Positions 22,533 to 31,282 of a DNA stretch of 33,882 nucleotides are shown here, one piece after another. Positions within the stretch are counted from its first letter, which is position 1. Every line of letters begins with the position of its first letter. Below the pieces are notes generated by a model. That model was not told the origin of the DNA and made no database searches. It saw only the letters and a program-made list of their open reading frames with translations. The position numbers and the translations under genes were made by a program. Source of the stretch: Pseudofrankia coriaricola (lineage in GTDB: Bacteria; Actinomycetota; Actinomycetes; Frankiales; Frankiaceae). Where the stretch lies: NCBI RefSeq assembly GCF_001854805.1, contig NZ_MBLO01000065.1, positions 1-33,882 of the forward strand, written 5' to 3'.

Positions 22533-23131
22533 CTCCACGCCGCCCTGACATCGGCCTGCCCCGCGCCGATCCGCGCCGGACCCCAACCCGGCGCACGCGG
22601 CCCCGTGGCTCGATCCGGCGCCTCCCCCCGACCGGACCGGGCTGCGGGGCCGCCGTCTGCCCGTTGGCGACGGACGCCGTCAGCGCGGCACCGCGCCCCG
22701 GACATCGATCACAGGCCGTGACCGGCTCGGCCATCCGGGATCTCGCCCACATCCGCCATACCCGCGCGCCGGTTCGGCCGTCCACCGCCAGCGACCGGGG
22801 CGGACTTGCCAGGGCCCACGGTCGGGACATGCGTGACTGATCAGGACCACCCGTCGTTCTCTCCGCCGCGAGATCATCGGATTGAATGCCCACATACGTA
22901 CCGTGACGGCGAAACCGTTCTTCGCCACCGGAGTGACGCATCGCCTGGCCGTCGCGCGGCGGCGTGCACCATCGTCCGCCGGCGCTTTCACTGGCGAACT
23001 CGACGGACCAGGCCGGTCATGTTACGTCGGGGTGTCGGATACGAGCATCTTGCACCGCTCTGCTACACTTTGCGGCAAGGCGACGGGAAGACGAGGTACT
23101 ACCGGGGGGGAGAAGAAGCCCGGAGGCTACC
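22533..23131. other. Intergenic region upstream of the redox operon
   Basis: About 600 bp without a supported gene. Its right end (after about 23000) is less GC-rich and carries an extended -10-like element TGCTACACT at 23062-23070 without a clear -35, followed by a purine-rich leader and the GGAGG site at 23122-23126. It most likely holds the promoter of the downstream three-gene operon. Confidence 0.4.
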
Positions 23132-23818
23132 TTGCCGCGTGCGACGTCAATACTCGATGTGGTATCGCCACGCAATGTGCACGGTATAGCAATGCACCAA
23201 GCCGCGGATCCGGCGGTCCGGCCAGGCGTCACCACTGATGCGACCCTGGGTCACATCGCCGGCATATTTGGTTACACCGCGTTTTTCTTCATGGCGGCCA
23301 CCGTCATCTGGGGCCTGTTCCTCATCACCCGGCTGCCGGAGCGGCATATCCGCAGGCAGACGCTGTACGGCGGCCACATGATGCTGGCGATTCTGGCGCT
23401 CGCCGCGTCGGTGGTACACGCCCAGGTGCACTACTTCCGGCACGACGCTTACTACACCGAGAGCCGGATCTGGTTGGTCTGGGGCGGAGCCAAGGCGGAC
23501 GTCCTGCCCGGCATCCTTGGCCTTGAGGTCCTCGTGCTGGTGGCGTTCTCGATCTGGTTCCAGCGTCGCATCGGCTATCGGCGGTGGCACCGGTTCCACT
23601 GGTTCGCGTACCCGGGATTCGTCCTGATCGCGATACACAGTGCCTGGGCTTCGCGGGAGCAGCACTTCGGTGTCATCTGGGCGGCCATGGCGGCCGCGAT
23701 GTTCGTTCCCCTGGCGCTGTTCGTGCTGCGAGTGCTCTCGCCAGCCGGGCGCAGGGACGAGGCCGACCCCTGGTTCGACGTCGTGGAGGCATTCGAAGAT
23801 GGCATCTACCGCCGGTAA
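23132..23818 (+). CDS. Ferric reductase-like membrane heme protein
   Basis: A 228-residue membrane protein with about five helices: IAGIFGYTAFFFMAATVIWG, MMLAILALAASVV, ILGLEVLVLVAFSIWF, FHWFAYPGFVLIAI and AAMAAAMFVPLALFVL. Histidines occur in pairs in the second and fourth helices (GGHMM with VVHAQVH, and RWHRFHW with IAIHSAW), the arrangement for b-type heme in ferric reductase-like domains. A TTG at 23132 is chosen because GGAGG lies five bases upstream; an ATG at 23192 is the alternative (208 residues). It overlaps the next gene by 20 bp. With ferredoxin and reductase genes downstream, it probably accepts electrons at the membrane; the final acceptor is unknown. Confidence 0.8.
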   Translation: MPRATSILDVVSPRNVHGIAMHQAADPAVRPGVTTDATLGHIAGIFGYTAFFFMAATVIWGLFLITRLPERHIRRQTLYGGHMMLAILALAASVVHAQVHYFRHDAYYTESRIWLVWGGAKADVLPGILGLEVLVLVAFSIWFQRRIGYRRWHRFHWFAYPGFVLIAIHSAWASREQHFGVIWAAMAAAMFVPLALFVLRVLSPAGRRDEADPWFDVVEAFEDGIYRR

Positions 23819-24995
23819 CGACAACCAGCCTCACGATTTCCGGCAGACTGCCTGGGACTCGCGGTGGATGCGGCCCCCGTCGCCGGGCGAGGACCTTCGC
23901 CAGCCCGGGCCGCGCACTCCGCCCGACCCGGGTTTCACGGTGACGGGCCCGGCCTGGTCGCTGCCTCCGGAGCCTTCACCGGGGGAGTGGCAGGCCGCGT
24001 CAGCAACGTCGCCGCCGGTACCGGGGCAGTCCCCGCCACCGGGATCCGGTCCGTCGGGGCCGGCCGGGCCGCCCTGGTCCTGGCCGCCGTCGCCGCCGTC
24101 GGTGCTGCCGCCGGGAGAGGGGCGCGTTTCCGCGGGATCGCCCGGCGACTGGCGCATGGTCCCGCCACCGCCGCCCCCGCGTTTCGACGAGTCGCACCCG
24201 TCCTGGCCGCGTGACGCGATCGCCCCGGTGCCGTTCACCGGCCCGGCTCCCGTGCCGTCGGTGCTGCCGCCGGGAGAGGGGCGCGTTTCCGCGGGATCGC
24301 CCGGCGACTGGCGCATGGTCCCGTCACCGCCGCCCCCGCGTTTCGACGAGGCGCACCCGTCCTGGCCGCGTGACGCGATTGCCCCGGTGCCGTTCACCGG
24401 CCCGGTTCCCGTCACCGGCACCGTCACCGGCTCGATGCCCATACCGGCCACCGGGCCGCGGTACCCCTTCGCGAGCCAGGCCACGCACGTCGACCCGGCG
24501 CCGATGACCGGGCCGGTACCGACCGCCGGCCTGGCGCCGAGCCTGGGCCCGGCCAGGTCGGACACCGGGCCTGGCGTCGTCGTGCCGAGTTCCTCGCTCC
24601 CGGTGCCCGCGGAGCGCACCGGCCCGCTCGCGACGGGAGCCGGGACCGGCCCCCGTCCCGCGATGGGCACCGGCCCACTGGACGTCACGCCGCTGGCCCG
24701 CCTCGGCGGCTCGGCCGTGGGCCGGCAGGCTGGCCGGCCCGCGTTCCAGCCCAACCTGCGGCGAAGGCCCGGCGGCCCGCGGCGCCGGTCCGAGCCGGCG
24801 GTGGTGAGTGTCGACAACAACCGCTGCCATCTTTACGCCATCTGCCAGCAGGAGGCGCCGTCGAGCTTCCTGCTGGCAGATGACCACCGGCTCTACTACG
24901 ACGCGTCGCCGCCGTCGCACCAGATGGCGAGCGTCCGGCAGGCGGCCCGCCTGTGTCCCATGCAGGCGATCACTCTCGAGAACGGCGCGAGATGA
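23799..24995 (+). CDS. Proline-rich protein with C-terminal [3Fe-4S]-type ferredoxin domain
   Basis: A 398-residue protein whose ATG lies inside the preceding gene, with GGAGG nine bases upstream. Residues 1-330 are Pro/Gly/Ser/Thr-rich and probably unstructured, including two nearly identical 53-residue repeats and several TGPxP-type motifs. The last 70 residues form a P450-type ferredoxin: Cys343 and Cys349 in NRCHLYAICQQEAP, and Cys386 in ARLCPMQAI. This C-x5-C...CP pattern binds a [3Fe-4S] or, with a fourth ligand, a [4Fe-4S] cluster. Such ferredoxins are normally about 65 residues long, so the N-terminal extension is unusual and may tether the electron carrier to the membrane partner. 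Its stop overlaps the reductase start (ATGA). Confidence 0.85.
   Translation: MASTAGNDNQPHDFRQTAWDSRWMRPPSPGEDLRQPGPRTPPDPGFTVTGPAWSLPPEPSPGEWQAASATSPPVPGQSPPPGSGPSGPAGPPWSWPPSPPSVLPPGEGRVSAGSPGDWRMVPPPPPPRFDESHPSWPRDAIAPVPFTGPAPVPSVLPPGEGRVSAGSPGDWRMVPSPPPPRFDEAHPSWPRDAIAPVPFTGPVPVTGTVTGSMPIPATGPRYPFASQATHVDPAPMTGPVPTAGLAPSLGPARSDTGPGVVVPSSSLPVPAERTGPLATGAGTGPRPAMGTGPLDVTPLARLGGSAVGRQAGRPAFQPNLRRRPGGPRRRSEPAVVSVDNNRCHLYAICQQEAPSSFLLADDHRLYYDASPPSHQMASVRQAARLCPMQAITLENGAR
24096..24413 (+). repeat. 159-bp in-frame tandem duplication in the ferredoxin gene
   Basis: Copy one is 24096-24254 and copy two 24255-24413, differing at about five positions. The 159-bp unit is 53 codons and encodes SVLPPGEGRVSAGSPGDWRM followed by a PPPPRFDE segment and HPSWPRDAIAPVPFTGP. 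High identity suggests a recent duplication. Confidence 0.92.
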
Positions 24996-26347
24996 CGAGG
25001 CCTCGGCCCAGGCCCGACATAGCGCACGCACTGGCACGCGTCGGCTGGGCCAGGATCGAGCACCGGCCGCGGCCGCACTCCGTCGTCATCGCGGGTGCGG
25101 GCATCGCCGGGCTGCGCGCCGCGGAGCGCCTGCGCGAGCGCGGTTTCGACGGGCAGATCGTGTTCGTCGGCGAGGAGCCCCACAAGCCCTACAACCGCAC
25201 CCCGCTCTCCAAGCAGCTGCTCGCCAGGACGGGCCGCCTCGGTGACCTGAAGCTGCCCGTCTTCAGCGACCTGGACGCGATCTGGCGGCTCGGTACCAGG
25301 GCACTCGGCCTGGACGTCGCCCGCAACCGGCTGCTGCTGGCCCGCGGCGAGGAGGTCGAGTACGACGGCCTGGTGATCGCCACCGGGGTCGAGGCCCGGC
25401 ACCTCCCCGGCACGCCCCTCTGGTCCGACCACGTCTGGACGCTTCGTGACATGACCGACGCGCGCGGCCTGAGCCGGCGGCTGGCCGACGGTGCCCGGCA
25501 CATCGCCGTGATCGGCACCGGCTTCATCGGCTGCGAGATCGCGTCCAGCCTCCGCGGCCGGGGCCTGGACGTCACCGTCATCGGCAGAGGCGGGGCGCTG
25601 ATGTCGTCCGCCATTGGTAAGCAGGTCGGCGGCCTGATGACGCGCCTGCACCGGAACAACCAGGTCGCCCTGCTGCTCGGCCGCAACCCGGTGCGCTGGG
25701 CGACCGCGGACTCGCTCACGGAGCGGCCGCGGTCCGGCGCCGGCGTCAGCATCTGGCTGGATGACGGCGGCCGCGTCGACGCGGACGTCGCCGTCGTCGC
25801 GGTCGGTGCGCTGCCGGCGACGCGCTGGCTGCAGGGCTCCGGCCTGGACGTCACCGACGGCGTGCTCACCGGGCCGACCACCCACGCGGTCTACATGGAC
25901 GGCACCACTCCGGTGCTCGCGCCGTCGGTGGTGGCCGCGGGCGACGTCGCTCGCTGGCCGAACCTGCTGTTCGACTGGACGCCTCGGCGCGTCGAGCACT
26001 GGATCACGGCGTCCGAGCATGGCCAGGCGGCCGCCGACGCGCTGCTGCTCGGCCCCGACCAGGCGTCGGCGTTCACCCCGACCCCCCGGTTCTGGACCGA
26101 GCAGTTCGGCGTCCGCCTGCAGGGTGTCGGCCGCCCCGGCCTGGCCGACGCCTGCTGCCTGGCGGAAGGCTCGACCAAGTCCCTCGAGTTCGTCGCCGTC
26201 TACACCCGCCAGGGCGTGGTCGTCGGCGCCGTCAGCGCCAACGCCGGCGTGCGCCTCCTCGAGTACGCCGACCTCATCGGCTGGCCGCTGGACGCCCCGA
26301 CCCCGGCTGGCATGCCCGCCCCCCGAACACCGATGGCCACGGTCTGA
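24992..26347 (+). CDS. FAD-dependent ferredoxin reductase (rhodocoxin/putidaredoxin reductase type)
   Basis: A 451-residue flavoprotein that should move electrons from NAD(P)H to the ferredoxin encoded just upstream. The FAD-binding motif is VVIAGAGIAGLRAAERL (glycines 35, 37, 40), the dinucleotide site for NAD(P)H is AVIGTGFIGCEIASSL, and the second FAD motif reads SVVAAGDVARW. The KPYNRTPLSKQLL loop near residue 68 and LVIATGVEARHLPG are typical of this family. The C-terminal domain ends with the EYADLIGWPL segment. The ATG overlaps the ferredoxin stop by four bases; an in-frame ATG 13 codons earlier lies inside the ferredoxin gene and is less likely. It closes the operon, only 10 bp from the convergent SNF2 gene. 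Confidence 0.92.
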   Translation: MTRPRPRPDIAHALARVGWARIEHRPRPHSVVIAGAGIAGLRAAERLRERGFDGQIVFVGEEPHKPYNRTPLSKQLLARTGRLGDLKLPVFSDLDAIWRLGTRALGLDVARNRLLLARGEEVEYDGLVIATGVEARHLPGTPLWSDHVWTLRDMTDARGLSRRLADGARHIAVIGTGFIGCEIASSLRGRGLDVTVIGRGGALMSSAIGKQVGGLMTRLHRNNQVALLLGRNPVRWATADSLTERPRSGAGVSIWLDDGGRVDADVAVVAVGALPATRWLQGSGLDVTDGVLTGPTTHAVYMDGTTPVLAPSVVAAGDVARWPNLLFDWTPRRVEHWITASEHGQAAADALLLGPDQASAFTPTPRFWTEQFGVRLQGVGRPGLADACCLAEGSTKSLEFVAVYTRQGVVVGAVSANAGVRLLEYADLIGWPLDAPTPAGMPAPRTPMATV

Positions 26348-26357
26348 GCGACGTCTC

Positions 26358-29300
26358 TCAGTCGAAGAGGTGGCGGACGTCGTCCTCGGTGAGGGTGGCG
26401 CCGAAGGCGGCGCCGTCGTCGATGACGCTGGTGAACAGGTGCGCCTTGCGGGCGGCCAGCGACATCACCTTGTCCTCGATGGTGTCACGGGCGACCAGCC
26501 GGTAGACCATGACGTTGCGGGTCTGACCGATGCGATGCGTGCGGTCGACGGCCTGCGCCTCGGTGGCCGGGTTCCACCACGGGTCGAGCAGGAAGCAGTA
26601 GTCGGCCTCGGTGAGGTTCAGGCCGAAGCCGCCAGCCTTGAGGCTGACGAGGAAGACGCTCGCGTCGCCGGACTTGAACCGTTCCACCACCGTCGCCCGG
26701 TCGCGGGTCTTGCCGTCGAGATAGCAGTACTCGACGCCCGCGGCGGCAAGCCGGTCGCGGATCTTGCCAAGGAAGCCGGTGAACTGGCTGAACACGAGCG
26801 CGCGGTGGCCGCCCCCGACGACGTCGGTGAGCTGCTCCAGCAGGCTCTCGATCTTGGCGGACGGCAGGTCGGCATGGTCGTCGTCGACGAGGCCGGCGTG
26901 CAGGCTCAGCTGGCGCAGCAGGGTGAGCGAGCGCAGGATCGTGAACCGGTTGCGGCCCAGGTCGCTGACCAGGCCGAGGACCTTCTGCCGCTCCCGCTGC
27001 AGGTGAGTCTGGTAGAGCCGGCGGTGGCGCGGATGCAGGTCGACCTCGAGCACCTGTTCCTGCTTCAGGGGGAGCTCGGGGGCGGCCTGTTCCTTGGTGC
27101 GGCGCAGCATGAGCGGCCGGATCCGCCCGCGCAGCCGGGCGAGCAGCTCCGGGTCGTGCCTGCGCTCGATCGGCTGGGCGTAGTAGTCGCGGAACCGGGC
27201 CGGATTCGGGAACAGCCCCGGAGCTGTGATCGACAGCAGCGACCACAGCTCCATCAGGTTGTTTTCCATCGGCGTGCCGGTGATCGCGAGCTTGAACGGC
27301 GCGGGCAGCCGCCGGGCGCACTGGTAGGCCTTGGACTGGTGGTTCTTCACCATCTGCGCCTCGTCGAGCACCAGGGCCGACCAGTCGAGCGTCGCGTAGT
27401 CGTCGATCTCGAGGCGGAACAGTGTGTAGGACGTGACGACGATGTCAGCGCCGGCCGCGACGTCGCGCAGCGCGGCGCCGCGACGCTTCGCCGTGTCGAC
27501 GATGGTGACGGCCCGCAGGTCCGGCGCGAACCGGCGCGCCTCCGTCGCCCAGTTGGCCACGACGCTCGTCGGCGCGACGACGAGGAACGGCGCGAACGTC
27601 TGGGCCGGCCCGGCCGCCGGGTGCGGCCCGTCCTCGGTGCTGGAACTGGCGTCGGCGCCCTCCGGGGCGTCGGCGGGCGTCGCCGCGGCGGCAGAGGTGG
27701 TGGTGGCACCGCCTGTGGTGGCACCGGTAGTGGCGGCGGCGGTGGCGGTCTCGCGGGCGTGGCAGATGAGGGCGAGGGTCTGCAGGGTCTTGCCGAGCCC
27801 CATGTCGTCGGCCAGGATCCCACCCAGCCGGTTCTCCCAGAGGAACGCCAGCCACCGGAAGCCGTCGAGCTGGTACGGGCGCAGCGTCGCGGCCAGCGCC
27901 GCCGGCGCCGCGAGGTCCGCGCGCGGCGCCGTGACCGCGAGCAGCCCGCCGACCTGCTCGCGCCAGGCGGCGGCCTGCCGCTCGACGACGCCGAGCGTGG
28001 CCAGCTCCTCCCACAGGCCGGCCTGGAACCGGCTGATCCGCGGGCTCTCGCCCGACCAGTCCCCGAGCGCCCTGGCCTCCTCGATGAGCCGGCGCAGCGC
28101 CGCGAGCTCTGGCTTCTCCAGGCTGAAGTAGGCGCCGTCGGGCAGCAGCAGGTACTCGTCACCCCGGTCCAGCGCGACGAACAGGTCGCGGAAGCTGACC
28201 TGGCGGCCCTCGACGGTGATGGTGACGCCCAGGTCGAACCAGTCGTTGTCGCCCTCGACGTCGTCGACGGACAGCGCGATGCGCAGGCTGTCACCGGCCT
28301 CCCGGTAGTCGGCCGCCTCGCCCTCGACCTCGACCCGCAGCCCCGGCCGTCCCGCCAGCAGCGGGAGCACCTCCGTCGTCACCCGCATCGTCTCGGCCCC
28401 GCGCAGCCGGGCGGTCCCTGGCGCCGGCAGCGACGACTGGCCGGCCACCCCGGGCGCGTCGCCGGGCCCGGCCAGGAACCGCTCCGCCTCGGCGGCCTCC
28501 GTGGCCGCGGCCAGCAGTTCGGCGGCGGCGGGCGGCAGGTCGAGCGCGGCGAGCACCCGCTGCTCGGCGCGGACATCCCGCGGCCCGGCCAGTGCCCCCG
28601 CCGCCAGGTCGCCCTCAGCCGCCGTGCCGCCGGGCGGACCGGCGGGCAGCAGCGGGGCGCGGACCTCCTCGCCGCCGATCTCGTACGCCCACTCCCAGAA
28701 CAGGTCGAGGTCGTGGTCGTCGCCGTAGGCCGCCCGCAGCACCAGCGTGGGCGGGGACACCTCGGGCACGTCGAACGAGCCGTCGCTGGAGACGACGGGC
28801 GCCAGGCGGCGCAGACGCGGGTAGAACTCGGCGAGGAACCGTCCCTGCCCGGCCGCCGGCACGACCAGCCGCCGGCCCTCGAGCGTCATCCGCCGCAATG
28901 GCGGTGCGACGGGCTCGGCGAGGCGGGCGAGGTGGATGTGCCAGTCGCGGCGGTCATCGGTCGCGCGGGCTTCCGCCCGGTCGACGTAGACGACCCCGTG
29001 GCCGTTCTCGCCGATGAAGCAGAACGGCGCCAGCTGAGGGGCGAGCTCGCCGTCGAGGCGCAGCACGGGGACGATCGTCAGCGCCCCCGGTCCGCCGCCG
29101 TCACCACCACCGCGGCCGTCGTCGCTGCTCGGCTCGCGGGTGACGTCGAGGACCAGCTCGCCGTGACGGTAGGGCGCGACGTCGCCCAGTTTCTTGCGGC
29201 CGTGGACGAACCGCAGCCCGACCGTCTCGGCCTCGTCCAGCAGCGCCCACAGCGCCCTGCTGTCGAACGTCGACAGGTCGAGCCGCCTGCCGTCACCCTG

Positions 29301-30152
29301 GCGGTAGCCGTAGGGGTACGACGACTGCCGCGCCCTGGACAGCGCGAACATCTCCCGCAGCAGCTGGACGTGGGCCGGGGCGTAGTCGGTGACATGGTGC
29401 CAGGCGGTCAGCTGGTCCCAGCTGACGGCGTTCACCCAGCCGGTCCTGCCCTGCCTGACGAGCCGCGCGGTCACCCGAGGGTCCGCACCGGCGTCCGACA
29501 CGAGGCTCAGCTCCACGGCGAGCGGTGTCGCTCCGGCGAGCGGCGGCGGCGTCCACCCGGCGCCGTGCCGGGCGTGCGGGTCGTCGTCCGCCTTGAGCTC
29601 GAGGAGCTCGCCGAGGGACCGCTCCCAGGAGGGCGGCGCCGCGGCCCGTCGTGCGGGCCTTTGCGTCGCGGCGGCGCCCGGCTGCTTCCTGGCGGTGCCC
29701 GGCCGTGCGGCGTTCACGCCCACGGAGACAGTGCCCGCCCGCCGTGCCGCCGCGGCCAGCGTCTCCAGCGCCTGCGTGGCCGCCCGCGCGGCGGAGGATG
29801 CCGACGCGGCCGGGCCGCCGCCGGCCTGGTCGCCGCCGGCGGCCAGAACCAGCGCGACGACGTGCTTGCAGTCGGCACCCACCGGGCAGGAACAGAGGCC
29901 CGTGCCGAAGCGGCGCGACGCCCCGTCGCCCTCGAACCGGACTATCGTCGAGTAGGGCCTCAGCCCGCTGCCGCGCACCCGGCCGAGCAGCTCACCCGCG
30001 GCCTCGTCCCAGCGGATGTCGACGACGTTGCCGCGCAGCGCGTACGACGAGCCCCGGGCGTAGGTCGCGTCGGAGACGGCCTCGCGCAAGCCGACGACGG
30101 TGGGTCCTAGGTTCGGCCCGGCGGCGGGGGAGCGCCGTGACAGGGGAGCCAT
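26358..30152 (-). CDS. SWIM zinc-finger and SNF2-family helicase-like ATPase
   Basis: A 1264-residue SWI2/SNF2 ATPase. A SWIM zinc finger lies at the N-terminus: C87-x-C89-x5-C95-x-H97. A long middle region (about 200-740) has no recognised motif but matches the large N-terminal part of bacterial SNF2 proteins. The ATPase half follows: motif I DDMGLGKTLQTL (Lys788), motif II LVLDEAQMVKN (about residue 930), motif III ITGTPMENNLMELWSLL, the VFSQFTGF segment, motif V LKAGGFGLNLTEADY and motif VI DRTHRIGQTRNVMVYRL. A Thr/Ala-rich insert sits after motif I. Such proteins translocate on double-stranded DNA and remodel DNA-bound proteins or polymerase. The ATG at 30152 is the first credible start; its ribosome-binding site is weak. 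It lies 85 bp downstream of the XRE regulator on the same strand. Confidence 0.92.
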   Translation of the reverse strand: MAPLSRRSPAAGPNLGPTVVGLREAVSDATYARGSSYALRGNVVDIRWDEAAGELLGRVRGSGLRPYSTIVRFEGDGASRRFGTGLCSCPVGADCKHVVALVLAAGGDQAGGGPAASASSAARAATQALETLAAAARRAGTVSVGVNAARPGTARKQPGAAATQRPARRAAAPPSWERSLGELLELKADDDPHARHGAGWTPPPLAGATPLAVELSLVSDAGADPRVTARLVRQGRTGWVNAVSWDQLTAWHHVTDYAPAHVQLLREMFALSRARQSSYPYGYRQGDGRRLDLSTFDSRALWALLDEAETVGLRFVHGRKKLGDVAPYRHGELVLDVTREPSSDDGRGGGDGGGPGALTIVPVLRLDGELAPQLAPFCFIGENGHGVVYVDRAEARATDDRRDWHIHLARLAEPVAPPLRRMTLEGRRLVVPAAGQGRFLAEFYPRLRRLAPVVSSDGSFDVPEVSPPTLVLRAAYGDDHDLDLFWEWAYEIGGEEVRAPLLPAGPPGGTAAEGDLAAGALAGPRDVRAEQRVLAALDLPPAAAELLAAATEAAEAERFLAGPGDAPGVAGQSSLPAPGTARLRGAETMRVTTEVLPLLAGRPGLRVEVEGEAADYREAGDSLRIALSVDDVEGDNDWFDLGVTITVEGRQVSFRDLFVALDRGDEYLLLPDGAYFSLEKPELAALRRLIEEARALGDWSGESPRISRFQAGLWEELATLGVVERQAAAWREQVGGLLAVTAPRADLAAPAALAATLRPYQLDGFRWLAFLWENRLGGILADDMGLGKTLQTLALICHARETATAAATTGATTGGATTTSAAAATPADAPEGADASSSTEDGPHPAAGPAQTFAPFLVVAPTSVVANWATEARRFAPDLRAVTIVDTAKRRGAALRDVAAGADIVVTSYTLFRLEIDDYATLDWSALVLDEAQMVKNHQSKAYQCARRLPAPFKLAITGTPMENNLMELWSLLSITAPGLFPNPARFRDYYAQPIERRHDPELLARLRGRIRPLMLRRTKEQAAPELPLKQEQVLEVDLHPRHRRLYQTHLQRERQKVLGLVSDLGRNRFTILRSLTLLRQLSLHAGLVDDDHADLPSAKIESLLEQLTDVVGGGHRALVFSQFTGFLGKIRDRLAAAGVEYCYLDGKTRDRATVVERFKSGDASVFLVSLKAGGFGLNLTEADYCFLLDPWWNPATEAQAVDRTHRIGQTRNVMVYRLVARDTIEDKVMSLAARKAHLFTSVIDDGAAFGATLTEDDVRHLFD

Positions 30153-30237
30153 GGTCGGCAACTTAGCAGCGGCGCCGTTTCCGCCGGCTAGGTGCTTTTG
30201 CTCCCGCGGCCACGGCCCACCACTGGCCCACGCACTC

Positions 30238-31161
30238 TCACGCTTCCGCGGGCCCGGGGTGTAGGCCACTGGCGGCCGGCGTGGCCTCGGGGTCGGAAGT
30301 GAGCCGCTGGGTGCCGACGACGCGTAGGAGGGCGAGAGCGTCGGCCTCGGGGGTGCCGGGCGGCGCGGAGTAGACGACGACGGACTGGTCGACGTCGGGG
30401 ACGTGCAGCGCGTCGCAGTCCAGCGTCAGCGGGCCAAGCGACGGGTGGACGACGGTCTTGCGGTGGCTGCGCCAGCCGCCGGCCTGCCCGCTGGCCCAGA
30501 GGCGGCGGAAGTCGGCCGAGCCGGCGCGCAGCCGCGCGAGCAGCTCCGCCAGGCCCGGGTCCCGGGGGTACCGGGCCGCGGCGGAGCGCAACGCGGCGAC
30601 CGCCTGCGCCGCGGTCGACTCCCGCTCCTCCTCCGTCTCCCCGACGCGGCTGCGGCGGGCGTCGAGCTCCGGGCCGGGCAGGAACCGCAGCAGGTTGATG
30701 TTGCGCCACTCCGGCGGGACGGCCGACCAGTCGCCATGCAGGGCACTGGCCATGGCGTTCCAGGCCAGCACGTCACCCTTGGCGCTCACCACGACCGTCG
30801 GCAGGTCGACGAACCGGTCGATGAGGCGCAGCACGCTCGGCCGGACATGCATCTCGATCATCCCCGGCGCGGGCGGTGCCCACCCGGCGAGGTGGAGCAG
30901 CTCGTCACGGCCCGCGGTGTCGAGGCGCAGCGCCCGCGCGAGCGCCTGCAGGACCTGCGTCGAGGGCCGCGGCCCGCGGCCCTGCTCCAGCCGGACGAGG
31001 TAATCGACGCTGATCCCGGCGAGCAGGGCGAGCTCCTCGCGGCGCAGCCCGGCGACCCGCCGGGACGCCCGCGGCCCGGCGGGCAGTCCGACGTCCTCCG
31101 GGCCGACCCGCTCCCTCGCGCGCCGGATCGCCGCGGCCAGCCCGGCACGGTCGACAGTCAC
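30238..31161 (-). CDS. XRE-family regulator with MmyB-like ligand-binding domain
   Basis: A 307-residue transcription factor. An N-terminal Cro/C1-type helix-turn-helix (about residues 34-85) reads LRREELALLAGISVDYLVRL followed by EQGRGPRPS, the signature of the actinobacterial MmyB group. The C-terminal part (110-290) is the MmyB-like PAS-related domain, with LPTVVVSAKGDVLAWNAMA and NINLLRFLPGPE. Members commonly repress a divergent short-chain dehydrogenase and bind a fatty-acid-like ligand; here a short-chain dehydrogenase is indeed divergent, 121 bp away. The GTG at 31161 is the likeliest start, but the GGGAG before it is too close to act as a normal ribosome-binding site, so the message may be leaderless. 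Confidence 0.92.
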   Translation of the reverse strand: MTVDRAGLAAAIRRARERVGPEDVGLPAGPRASRRVAGLRREELALLAGISVDYLVRLEQGRGPRPSTQVLQALARALRLDTAGRDELLHLAGWAPPAPGMIEMHVRPSVLRLIDRFVDLPTVVVSAKGDVLAWNAMASALHGDWSAVPPEWRNINLLRFLPGPELDARRSRVGETEEERESTAAQAVAALRSAAARYPRDPGLAELLARLRAGSADFRRLWASGQAGGWRSHRKTVVHPSLGPLTLDCDALHVPDVDQSVVVYSAPPGTPEADALALLRVVGTQRLTSDPEATPAASGLHPGPAEA

Positions 31162-31282
31162 GCTCCCAGCATGCTCCCGCGCGGCGCGGTGAGGCCGGCC
31201 GTGGACGGGATGAAGGTGGTACCGCCGGTCCCACGACCGCGCGGCCCTCCTGCCCACCGCGCGGCCGCCGGATGCTGGTCCC

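Noticed and set aside
22806-23189. 127-codon plus-strand frame before the redox operon
   Set aside because: Arg-rich composition, no ribosome-binding site or motif, and it overlaps the likely promoter and start of the membrane heme gene.
25761-30110. A 1449-codon open frame on the plus strand opposite the SNF2 gene
   Set aside because: It is antisense to a gene with all SNF2 motifs, has low-complexity composition and no domains; long antisense frames are expected at this GC content.
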